A stretch of DNA of 62,020 bases, from NCBI GenBank assembly GCA_003388555.1, contig QQVD01000014.1, positions 1 through 62,020 on the forward strand, read 5' to 3'. Numbering within the stretch: position 1 is the first letter of the stretch; each line of letters begins with the position of its first letter. Positions 50,220-57,832 of the stretch are shown piece after piece. Below the pieces are notes generated by a model. That model saw only the letters and a list, made by a program, of their open reading frames with translations. It ran no database searches and was not told where the DNA came from. The stretch is from Acidobacteriota bacterium. Lineage in GTDB: Bacteria > Acidobacteriota > Thermoanaerobaculia > Multivoradales > Multivoraceae. Position numbers and translations under genes: made by a program.

Positions 50220-50786
50220 GTGATCCTGCTGATCCTAGGCGTCGCGCTCTGGAGCCTCGCGCACCTCTTCCCCGTCGCCACCGCGGGCACCCGGCGCCGG
50301 CTGCTCACCCGGGTCGGCGAGCCGGCCTACAAGGGCAGCTTCTCGCTGGTGGTGGTGGCGTCGCTGGTGATGATGGTGCTCGGCTGGCGGGCGACGACTC
50401 CGGTGCCGGTCTACGCGCCGCCGTCCTGGGGCGTTCACGCGACGCAGTTGGCGCTGTTCGTCGCCGTGGGGCTCTTCGTCGTCTCGGCACTGCCGACCAA
50501 CGCCAAGCGCGTCCTCCGCCACCCCCAGCTCTCTGGACTCGCGGTGTGGAGCGGCGGCCACCTGCTGGCCAACGGCGACCAGCGCTCGCTGATCCTGTTC
50601 GGCGGCCTCGGGCTCTGGGCCCTGCTCTCGATCTTCCTGATCAACCGCCGCGACGGCGACTGGCGGAAGCCGGATCCGCGTCCCCGGTCGGCGGACGTGC
50701 GCGTCGCCCTGGTCGCGGTGGGCGCCTACCTGGCGCTCTACTTCGCCCACCCGCTGTTCGCCGGCGTCACGCTGCCGATGCCGTAG
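50220..50786 (+). CDS. NnrU-family integral membrane protein
   Basis: 188 residues with five to six TM segments. The start VILLILGVALWSLAHLFPVA and the later RHPQLSGLAVWSGGHLLANGD are typical of NnrU-like proteins, some of which are linked to denitrification in proteobacteria or to carotenoid isomerisation in 15-cis-zeta-carotene isomerases. No nitrogen or carotenoid gene is nearby, so the role is unknown. The GTG at 50220 has GGAGAAGG upstream; the open frame to 50109 crosses the duplication. Confidence 0.85.
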   Translation: MILLILGVALWSLAHLFPVATAGTRRRLLTRVGEPAYKGSFSLVVVASLVMMVLGWRATTPVPVYAPPSWGVHATQLALFVAVGLFVVSALPTNAKRVLRHPQLSGLAVWSGGHLLANGDQRSLILFGGLGLWALLSIFLINRRDGDWRKPDPRPRSADVRVALVAVGAYLALYFAHPLFAGVTLPMP

Positions 50787-50837
50787 ACCTTTCGGCACCG
50801 TGAGAAGCGCGGCGCGGCGAGGGCGCCGTCAGCGGCA

Positions 50838-53624
50838 TCACCCGCAGTTGCGGCCGCCGATGTCGTCCGCATCGTCCCCCTCGCCGGCCAGTCGCCGCAG
50901 CTCGACGGTGCGGGGGTGTGCCTCGCCGTGACGAGGCAGGGCGATCGGCAGCAGCCGCCGGGCCAGCTCGGCGGCCTCGCCGCGCCGCCCGGCGTCGAGC
51001 AGCCGGCGCGCCTCTTCGAGCCGGCACTCGACGGTCACCGGATGCTCGGCACCGAACTCCTGCGTCGCTAGTGACGACGCGGCGGCCGCAGATTCCACTG
51101 CCTGGTGGTGGCCACCTCGAGCGGCGTGCAGCCGGCTCTCGAGCACCACCAGCCGCAGCCGCCGGTCCACCGGGCGGGTCTCGGCGCCCGAAGCGGCCAG
51201 CAGGTCGAGACGGCGCTGCGCCTCGGCGAGCCGTCCGCGCCGCAGCGCGAGCTCAGCCCCGGCTGCTTCGTGGGCGAAGGTCAGGTCCTGCGGAACTTCT
51301 TCGAGCCCCGCGAGCTCGCGGTCGATCTCGACGAGGAGCCTCTCGGACGCATCGAGCTCGCCCCTGCGGCACCGGAGATCGACCAGCTCGAGCAGAGTCT
51401 CGACGCGGCGCCTCACCGTGTCGCCCTGGTCACGACGCATCCGAGCCGACTCCTCGAGCAGCGCGAGCGCGTCGTCCTCCTCGCCGAGCTGGGCGCGCAC
51501 GAGCCCCAGGTTGTGCAGTGTCATCGCGACGTGCACGTTCTCCCCGCCGTGCACTCGACGACGCAGCTCGAGTACCTCGGTGAGCACTTCGTCGGCATCC
51601 CGGTAGCGACCGATCTCGAGCCACGCCGAGCCGAGGTTGTTGCCCAGCATCAGGGTCGAGGGGTGCTCGGCTCCTCGGTTGCGGCGCTGCGCCCGATAGG
51701 CGTCGGCGAACAGCTCCGCCGCCTCGGCGATGAATCCGGTGGTGAACAGGGTCGCGGCAAGGCCGTTCATGGCGTCGACGGTGCCCGGATGGTCGGCTCC
51801 GAGCACCCGGCGGTGTCGGTCGAGAAGTCGCCGATCGATCGCTTCGACCTCTTCGTATCGCTCCTGCTGCCACAGCGCCGCGGCGAGGTCGGAGCGCGCC
51901 TCCAGGGTCTCGGGGTGGTCCTCGCCGAGCAGACGCGCCCGGCCTTCGGCCACCTCGCGGAACAGCTGCTCGGCGCGCTCCGGTGCGGCGAGCGCATAGT
52001 GACCCTCGCCCAGCGCTCGCAGCGCCTCGAGGACCTCGAGCTCGGAAGCACCGTGATTGCGGCGTAGCTCGATCGCCCGCTCGAGATGGGGCAGGCCGGC
52101 GTCGGCCTGGTCCAGGGCGGTGAGGGTGACGCCGACGGTCTGACGAAGCGTGGCTTCGACCAGCGGTTGCTGCCGCAGCCGGCGATCCTCGTTCAGGCGC
52201 CTCGAGGCCTCGGCCAGGACGTCCAAGACCTTCAGATCCCGGCCGAGCGCGCGCGCCGGGTCGGCGGACTCGAGGAGGTCGGCCAGGAAGGTCGACACGG
52301 CGGTCGCCTTGGCGGCTTCCGCGCTGGCGCGCTCGCGCTCCGCCTCGGCGGTGCGTCGCAGCACTACCTCGCGCAACCCGGCCAGCCCCAGCAGCAGCGC
52401 CACCAGCGCGGCCGCCGCGGCACTACGCCAGTGCCGCCTGAACCATGTCGAGGTGCGGTAGCGCCACGAGTCGGGCGCCGCCTGGATCGCCCGTCCCGCC
52501 AGAAAGGCCTCGAGATCGCGTCGCAGGTCCTGCGCAGACGCATAGCGCAGCTCGGGCTCAGGCCGCAGCGCCTCGAGCACGATCAGGTCGAGATCTCGCG
52601 GCAGGCTCCCGACGGGAAGGCCGGCCGCTCCTGTCCCCGCGAGCCGCGCTTCGCGCACCACGCTCGGCGGCTTGCGGCTCGGAGTGTCCGAAGCTCGATC
52701 GCCCCAGTCCGTACCGCCTTCGGGCCGGATGCCCGTGAGCAGCTGGTGGAGGACGACGCCGAGCGCGTAGACGTCGGTCGCGGTGCTCACCCCCTCACCG
52801 CGCCGCTGTTCCGGCGCCGCGTACTCGGGCGTCATCACGCGCTGCACGGTAAGCGTTCGCGGATTCGCGTCGCCCTCGTCGCCGAGCAGCTTGGCGATAC
52901 CGAAGTCGAGCAGCCACACCCGTCCCTCGGCGTCGACCAGGACGTTGCTCGGCTTGAGGTCACGGTGCACCACGAGATGACGGTGCAGGTAGGCGACCGC
53001 AGCGCTCACCTCGACCATCAGCTCGACGATCTGGCGCACCGTGAGCTCGTTCTCGATGCAGTACCGGTCGATCGGGAGCCCGTCCTCGACCAGCTGCATG
53101 ACGATGTAGGGCCGGTCCTCGGCGGTGACGCCGGCATCGAGCAGCCGGGCGATGCCGCGATGGTCGAGCCTCGCCAGAAGCTGCTGCTCACGGGCGAAGC
53201 GGGAGCGCAGCTCGGGGGAGTCCATGTCGAGGTGCAGCAGCTTCAGCGCCACCTGCTGCTCGAAGCCGCCCTCGACCCGGCTGGCGCGGTAGACGACGCC
53301 CATACCGCCGCGACCGATCACCTCCTGCAGCCGATAGGGGCCGATCTGCAGCCGCAGGCCCGCGGCCCGCTCGAGCTCTAGCGCGGCCGAGCGCTCGACC
53401 TGTCCGGCGAGACCGTCTAGCAGCGGATCGGGAGCCTCGTGGACGCCCAGCAGGCGCCGCAGCTCGTCGGCGAGGTCGCGGTCGCGCTCCGCGATCTCCA
53501 CGAGACGTCGCTCTCGCTCAGCGGCGTCCGCCTCCAGGAGTCGGCCGAACTCCTCCTCGAGTCGCGCCTCGCGCTGCGAGGCCGCGAGCCCTTCCTGGCG
53601 CTCGCCGCTCTCCCGATCACTCAC
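50838..53624 (-). CDS. Membrane Ser/Thr protein kinase with C-terminal TPR repeats
   Basis: 928 residues. Hanks-type kinase domain: glycine loop IGRGGMGVVY (103-112), Lys128 in VALKLL, catalytic Asp222 in HRDLKPSN, Asp240 in DFG, APE as AAPEQ. A TM helix (about 400-420, SAAAAALVALLLGLAGL) separates it from about 500 residues of TPR repeats of the TPR_12 type (GEDHPETLEARSDLAAALW, GADHPGTVDAMNGLAATLF, GAEHPSTLMLGNNLGSAWL). Its GTG start overlaps the sigma-factor stop (GTGA), so the two are made together. Known ECF-kinase pairs use the kinase to control the sigma factor by phosphorylation; that is inferred here. The open frame extending to 54830 is an artefact. Confidence 0.93.
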   Translation of the reverse strand: MSDRESGERQEGLAASQREARLEEEFGRLLEADAAERERRLVEIAERDRDLADELRRLLGVHEAPDPLLDGLAGQVERSAALELERAAGLRLQIGPYRLQEVIGRGGMGVVYRASRVEGGFEQQVALKLLHLDMDSPELRSRFAREQQLLARLDHRGIARLLDAGVTAEDRPYIVMQLVEDGLPIDRYCIENELTVRQIVELMVEVSAAVAYLHRHLVVHRDLKPSNVLVDAEGRVWLLDFGIAKLLGDEGDANPRTLTVQRVMTPEYAAPEQRRGEGVSTATDVYALGVVLHQLLTGIRPEGGTDWGDRASDTPSRKPPSVVREARLAGTGAAGLPVGSLPRDLDLIVLEALRPEPELRYASAQDLRRDLEAFLAGRAIQAAPDSWRYRTSTWFRRHWRSAAAAALVALLLGLAGLREVVLRRTAEAERERASAEAAKATAVSTFLADLLESADPARALGRDLKVLDVLAEASRRLNEDRRLRQQPLVEATLRQTVGVTLTALDQADAGLPHLERAIELRRNHGASELEVLEALRALGEGHYALAAPERAEQLFREVAEGRARLLGEDHPETLEARSDLAAALWQQERYEEVEAIDRRLLDRHRRVLGADHPGTVDAMNGLAATLFTTGFIAEAAELFADAYRAQRRNRGAEHPSTLMLGNNLGSAWLEIGRYRDADEVLTEVLELRRRVHGGENVHVAMTLHNLGLVRAQLGEEDDALALLEESARMRRDQGDTVRRRVETLLELVDLRCRRGELDASERLLVEIDRELAGLEEVPQDLTFAHEAAGAELALRRGRLAEAQRRLDLLAASGAETRPVDRRLRLVVLESRLHAARGGHHQAVESAAAASSLATQEFGAEHPVTVECRLEEARRLLDAGRRGEAAELARRLLPIALPRHGEAHPRTVELRRLAGEGDDADDIGGRNCG

Positions 53625-54262
53625 GACGGCTCCGCTGTCTCCGTCTCCGTTTCGGTCTCCCAGCCCTGCACGGTCTCGGCGCCTCCCGCCCCGAGAGACA
53701 GGCGCAACCGCGCCCGCGCCAGGCTCCAGCGCCGCTTCACCGTCGCCAGCGAGACGCCGAGCGCCTCGGCCAGCTCGTCGTTGGTCAGCCCCCCGAAGCA
53801 GCGCAGCTCGACCAGGCGCACCAGCTCGGGATTGCTGGCCTCCAGCTCGTCGAGCGCACGATCGAGGCCGAGCAGCTCCTCCGGACGGGATTCGGAGACC
53901 AGCATGCCGTCCGACAGTGGCACCTGGGCGGCGTCGCCGCCGCGCTTGCCGCGCCGGTGCCAGCGGGCGTTGTCGACCAGGATGCTGCGCATCGCCTTCG
54001 ACGCCACCGCGAAGAGCTGGCCCTTGTCGGTGTAACGCGGGTCCTTCTGCGACGCGAGGCGGGTGTAGACCTCGTGCACCAGGCTGGTGGTGCCGGGGTC
54101 GTCGAAGCCGCGCCAGCCCTTGCGGCGGACGCGCGACAGGCTCTTGAGCTCCTCGTAGACGTGCGGCACCAGCTCGTCGAGCACCTCGCGGCGCCCGGGA
54201 CCGCTGGTGGCACCGAGCTCGCGGACCAGACGGGCGATGGTGTCGAGATCGCTCATCGACAT
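53621..54262 (-). CDS. ECF-type RNA polymerase sigma factor paired with a Ser/Thr kinase
   Basis: 213 residues. Region sigma2 reads DDPGTTSLVHEVYTRL and GQLFAVASKAMRSILVDNAR; region sigma4 reads LTNDELAEALGVSLATVKRR, a helix-turn-helix. The sequence fits the ECF group of planctomycetes and acidobacteria (TIGR02999-like) that is encoded with a kinase instead of an anti-sigma factor. The C-terminus has an unusual ETETETET run coded by near-identical hexamers. Start is ATG at 54262 or, two codons in, 54256. It is divergent from the giant secreted protein gene, a possible regulon target. Confidence 0.92.
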   Translation of the reverse strand: MSMSDLDTIARLVRELGATSGPGRREVLDELVPHVYEELKSLSRVRRKGWRGFDDPGTTSLVHEVYTRLASQKDPRYTDKGQLFAVASKAMRSILVDNARWHRRGKRGGDAAQVPLSDGMLVSESRPEELLGLDRALDELEASNPELVRLVELRCFGGLTNDELAEALGVSLATVKRRWSLARARLRLSLGAGGAETVQGWETETETETAEPS

Positions 54263-54440
54263 TGACCCCGAAGAGAAGGCGAAGCCAGGGGATGCCGCCA
54301 GCGTAGCAGTCCGCCATCAGCCTGAGCCTCGCCACGCCTGGCCGTGAGCCACTCGCGCCGGTTTCGTCGTCTGGCGGGGAAAGGCCCCTCCGCCATCGGA
54401 GCCGACTCCCCGAACGACCGCCGCGATCGAGAGGTCCACC

Positions 54441-57400
54441 ATGCCCAGACCCAGCGCACGACTCCTCGCACTGATCCTCCTCCTCGTACTGCCGGCTGCT
54501 GGGCCGGCCGCGGCGGCGATCAAGGAGGCGGTCTGGATCGGCGGCAGCGGCCCGTGGACGAATCCAGCGAACTGGCTGGTCGACGGCACCCTCAACGAGG
54601 TGCCCGACAACACCTCCGTCGACTCCTACGACGTCTCGATTCCGCCGAACCGCACCGTGCAGATGGACTCCACCGACATCGTGATCGACACGCTTCAGAT
54701 CGGCTTCGCCAGCTCGGTGGTGATCGACGGCGGCGAGACGCTGGGCCTGAAGGGACGCGTCGGCGCGGACTGCCCCGGACTGTGCAACGGCGGAGCCCTC
54801 GAGATCCGCGGCGGCGACCTCGAGATCCACGGCCGGATCGAGTACACCGGCAGCGGTGCGGTGCGCGCGAGCTCCACTGGCGCCAGTCGCATCGTCCGCC
54901 TCGGGGGAGCGAGCGGCACCCGTCTGGTCGTGCTGCCCGGTGAGACGTTGAACCTGACCTCGGCGGACGGCGGTCGGGGCTTCCTCCAGGTGGACAGCTT
55001 CCTGACCAACGCCGGCCTCATCGAGCAGCAGAACATCGATATCGAGCTGCGTCAGCCAGTAGTGAGCTCAGGGAACTGGAACGTTTCGGGCAATTCCAGG
55101 CTCGAGATCGGAGCTCGCTTCGACAATCGAAATGCCCAGCTGAACCTCGCAGCCGGCGGCGAAATGGTGTTCGAGGCGGGAACCGCCGGTTCGCCGGAGA
55201 TCGAGGGCGGCGCGCTCGACATCGTCGATGGAGGGACGGTCTTCGTGCTCAGCAACACTCTGCTCGACGGGCCGTCGTTCTCCGGACCTACGGGCACCTG
55301 GGACCTGCAGGCGAACCTGTCGCTCACCACGGGCACCGAGTTCCAGGCTGCCCAGGTCATCGTCAGGGACCAGGGCACGATCGACTCCGCCGGACCTCCT
55401 GGCTCCGGGCAATGGGTGGTCACCGGCAACGCCGCACTCGAGATCGACGGCTCGGTAGACCTGCCGATCTCCATCTTCGTCGAGGGAGCGGCGCGCCTCG
55501 AGGCCGTGGCGACGGGGCAGAGAGTGCAGCAGCTGGAGTTGTCCGGCGAGATCTTCGGCAACGGCGAGCTGGTGATCGCTGACGGTCTGGAGGCAACGCT
55601 CAGTGGAGTGATCTCGATCGCCGACCTGTTGATCGTCGACGGGGGCGCTCTCGGAGTACGCGGCGGACAGCTGCGCAACGTCGTCGCCGAGCTCGGAGAC
55701 GCCAACTCGTCCGTGACTCTGGGACTACCCGGTGGTGCCGCATTCGTCGAGTCGACGATCCTCGACAACAGCCTCGGAGGTTCTCTGGTCGTCGACAACG
55801 CCTGGTTCATGACCGGCACGAGTGTCTCGTCGCCGGAGCTGACCGACGTGGCACTGAGGGGTGTGCTCCAGCTGACGGGAACCCTCAACTTCTGCGGCTC
55901 GATCATCATCGAGGCCGGTGCCCGGCTGGTCATGGAACAAGCCGAGGTGAAACCGAGATGTGAGAGGACCGGCTTCCTGGGCGATGGCGTCCTCGAAGGC
56001 GACGGCGACATCTCCGTCCTGGGCGGCAATTCCCTCCTGGTCCCAGAAGGAGAACGACTGCGCATCGCCCTCGGCACCTCGTTCTGGACCGCCGACTCGA
56101 TCTCGGAGATCCTCATCGAGGGCGTGCTCGAGGGCTCCGTCGAGGATCAGCTCCGCCTATCGACGAGCGTGGTCCTCTGCGGCGCGATCGACCTCTTCTC
56201 CTCCGACGGTGAAGCTGTGATCAACACCAATCCGATCGGCGGCTTCAGCCTGCGCGCCTGCGACGAGCGCCGAGGACCTCTGGCGTCACCGCCGACGGTG
56301 CGGATCAGCGGCGGTGCGACCCTGCTGCTGCAGAACGCCGTCGCCGAGGGAATCGCGTTCGAAGGCTCGGTCGAGTGCGAGGAGTGCACCCTCGCCGGAG
56401 TCACCAACCGCGGCACACTCGGGGTGCGCTTTCCGGTCTCGTCTCTACCCGACGCGATGAGGATCGACGGTGGCACGCTGCGCAACGAGGGCACCATCCT
56501 GCTGCCCAGCTCGTGGGGATCGGTCAACGGCTCCGAGCGGGTCGTGATCAGCGAGTCGACGGTGATCGAGGGCGGCGGCACCATCATCACGACAGACAAT
56601 CCGTTCGTCACCCCGCGCGTCCTCGCCGCGGAGGCCGTGCGCACCACCCCGCTGCTCACCAACCTCGACAACCAGGTCTTCGGCGACCTGCTCGCCGGCG
56701 AGTTCGGAGCGCCGGTCGACGTGCGCAACGACGGCCGGCTCGGTGGCATCGCGGTCGTGGGAGCGCTCGACAACGTCGGCGAGATCCACGGCCGCGTCAT
56801 CGCCGACACGGTGTCGAACTCGGGCCTCATCGAATCGGAGACCAGCGGTTCGGGCGACTCCGTCGTCACCGGCAGACAGGGCGTGGTGAGCTCGGGGATC
56901 CTCCGCGCCGCCGAGGTGACCACGAATGCGGGTTGGGACCTGGTGCTGACGGGCCGGTACACGACCTGGGCGAACGACTTCGGCTACTCGCGCATCCAGG
57001 CCGACCTCGACATGTCGGACGGGCGCCTCGATCCGCACGGTGACGGTGTCGGCGTCCTGCTCGTCGACGGCGGCTACCAGCAGAGCGGCGGCAGGTTGTT
57101 CATCGACCTCGCGGAGAGCGAGACCGACTACCTCAACGTCGCCACAGCGTTCGGCTCGGCTAGTTTCGGCGGCGCCGTGTGGATCCGATCGGTCCCGGGT
57201 TTCCAGCCGCAGCCGGGCGACAGCTTCACCTTCCTCGGCTTCGGCAGCAGCAGGTTCGGTACCGAGTTCGATGCAGCGGTCAACGCGACGCCCTACCCGA
57301 TCGCGTTCGTCCTCAGCTACGACGACAGCGCGCGAACCGTCACCGCGCACGTCGTCGCCGCCGACCCCGGTCCGGATCTCGCGCTCACCGTCACGCCGTC

Positions 57401-57803
57401 GCGAGAGCTCGTCGGGGAAGGCCAGGAGGTCCGCTTCGCGCTGGAGGTGGAGCACCTGGGGGGCCCCACCGCCACCCTGGTCGACGTCACCCATCGGCTG
57501 CCGGAAGACTTCTCCTACGTCTCAGCCAGCTCGTCGGTCGGCGGCTGCTCCCACGAGGCCGGTCTCGTCACCTGCCCACTCGGCGCACTGATGCAGGGGG
57601 AGAGCGAGACGGTCACCGTGACCACGATCGCCGAGCCGGGCCCGGTGAGCGAGCGCATCCACAGCGTGGCGGTGAGTACAGCCGATCCCGATCCGCTGCC
57701 GTGGAACAACGAGGCGGAGGTGACGATCGTCGTGCGCAACGAGGTGTTCGCCGACGGATTCGAGAGCGGCGACGTCTCGGCCTGGAACCAGTCGGTGCCG
57801 TAG
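54441..57803 (+). CDS. Large secreted beta-rich surface protein with DUF11-like domain and C-terminal DGFE tail
   Basis: 1120 residues. The signal peptide LLALILLLVLPAAGPAAAA is followed by about 900 residues of beta-strand repeats rich in Gly, Asp and Val without obvious catalytic motifs, such as VVIDGGETLGLKG, LEIDGSVDLPI, LRNEGTILLPSSW and GSINEGG-like turns, resembling autotransporter-type beta-helices. A DUF11/CARDB-like domain starts at about residue 976 (GPDLALTVTPSRELVGEGQE) with VDVTHRLPEDFSYVSAS. The last 19 residues are VFADGFESGDVSAWNQSVP. There is no outer-membrane beta-barrel, so it is not a classical autotransporter. GAGAGG precedes the ATG. It is probably an adhesin or matrix protein, divergent from the sigma-kinase pair. 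Confidence 0.85.
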   Translation: MPRPSARLLALILLLVLPAAGPAAAAIKEAVWIGGSGPWTNPANWLVDGTLNEVPDNTSVDSYDVSIPPNRTVQMDSTDIVIDTLQIGFASSVVIDGGETLGLKGRVGADCPGLCNGGALEIRGGDLEIHGRIEYTGSGAVRASSTGASRIVRLGGASGTRLVVLPGETLNLTSADGGRGFLQVDSFLTNAGLIEQQNIDIELRQPVVSSGNWNVSGNSRLEIGARFDNRNAQLNLAAGGEMVFEAGTAGSPEIEGGALDIVDGGTVFVLSNTLLDGPSFSGPTGTWDLQANLSLTTGTEFQAAQVIVRDQGTIDSAGPPGSGQWVVTGNAALEIDGSVDLPISIFVEGAARLEAVATGQRVQQLELSGEIFGNGELVIADGLEATLSGVISIADLLIVDGGALGVRGGQLRNVVAELGDANSSVTLGLPGGAAFVESTILDNSLGGSLVVDNAWFMTGTSVSSPELTDVALRGVLQLTGTLNFCGSIIIEAGARLVMEQAEVKPRCERTGFLGDGVLEGDGDISVLGGNSLLVPEGERLRIALGTSFWTADSISEILIEGVLEGSVEDQLRLSTSVVLCGAIDLFSSDGEAVINTNPIGGFSLRACDERRGPLASPPTVRISGGATLLLQNAVAEGIAFEGSVECEECTLAGVTNRGTLGVRFPVSSLPDAMRIDGGTLRNEGTILLPSSWGSVNGSERVVISESTVIEGGGTIITTDNPFVTPRVLAAEAVRTTPLLTNLDNQVFGDLLAGEFGAPVDVRNDGRLGGIAVVGALDNVGEIHGRVIADTVSNSGLIESETSGSGDSVVTGRQGVVSSGILRAAEVTTNAGWDLVLTGRYTTWANDFGYSRIQADLDMSDGRLDPHGDGVGVLLVDGGYQQSGGRLFIDLAESETDYLNVATAFGSASFGGAVWIRSVPGFQPQPGDSFTFLGFGSSRFGTEFDAAVNATPYPIAFVLSYDDSARTVTAHVVAADPGPDLALTVTPSRELVGEGQEVRFALEVEHLGGPTATLVDVTHRLPEDFSYVSASSSVGGCSHEAGLVTCPLGALMQGESETVTVTTIAEPGPVSERIHSVAVSTADPDPLPWNNEAEVTIVVRNEVFADGFESGDVSAWNQSVP

Positions 57804-57832
57804 GTCGGATCGCGGGCCGAAGCGCCGACTCG

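Noticed and set aside
50838-54830. A single 1330-residue kinase
   Set aside because: The part beyond 53624 is antisense or out-of-frame sequence over the sigma-factor gene; the GTGA overlap marks the real start.
8326-57803. The shared tail as a PEP-CTERM or MYXO-CTERM signal
   Set aside because: No hydrophobic transmembrane stretch or terminal basic cluster; the tail ends in Pro directly before the stop.
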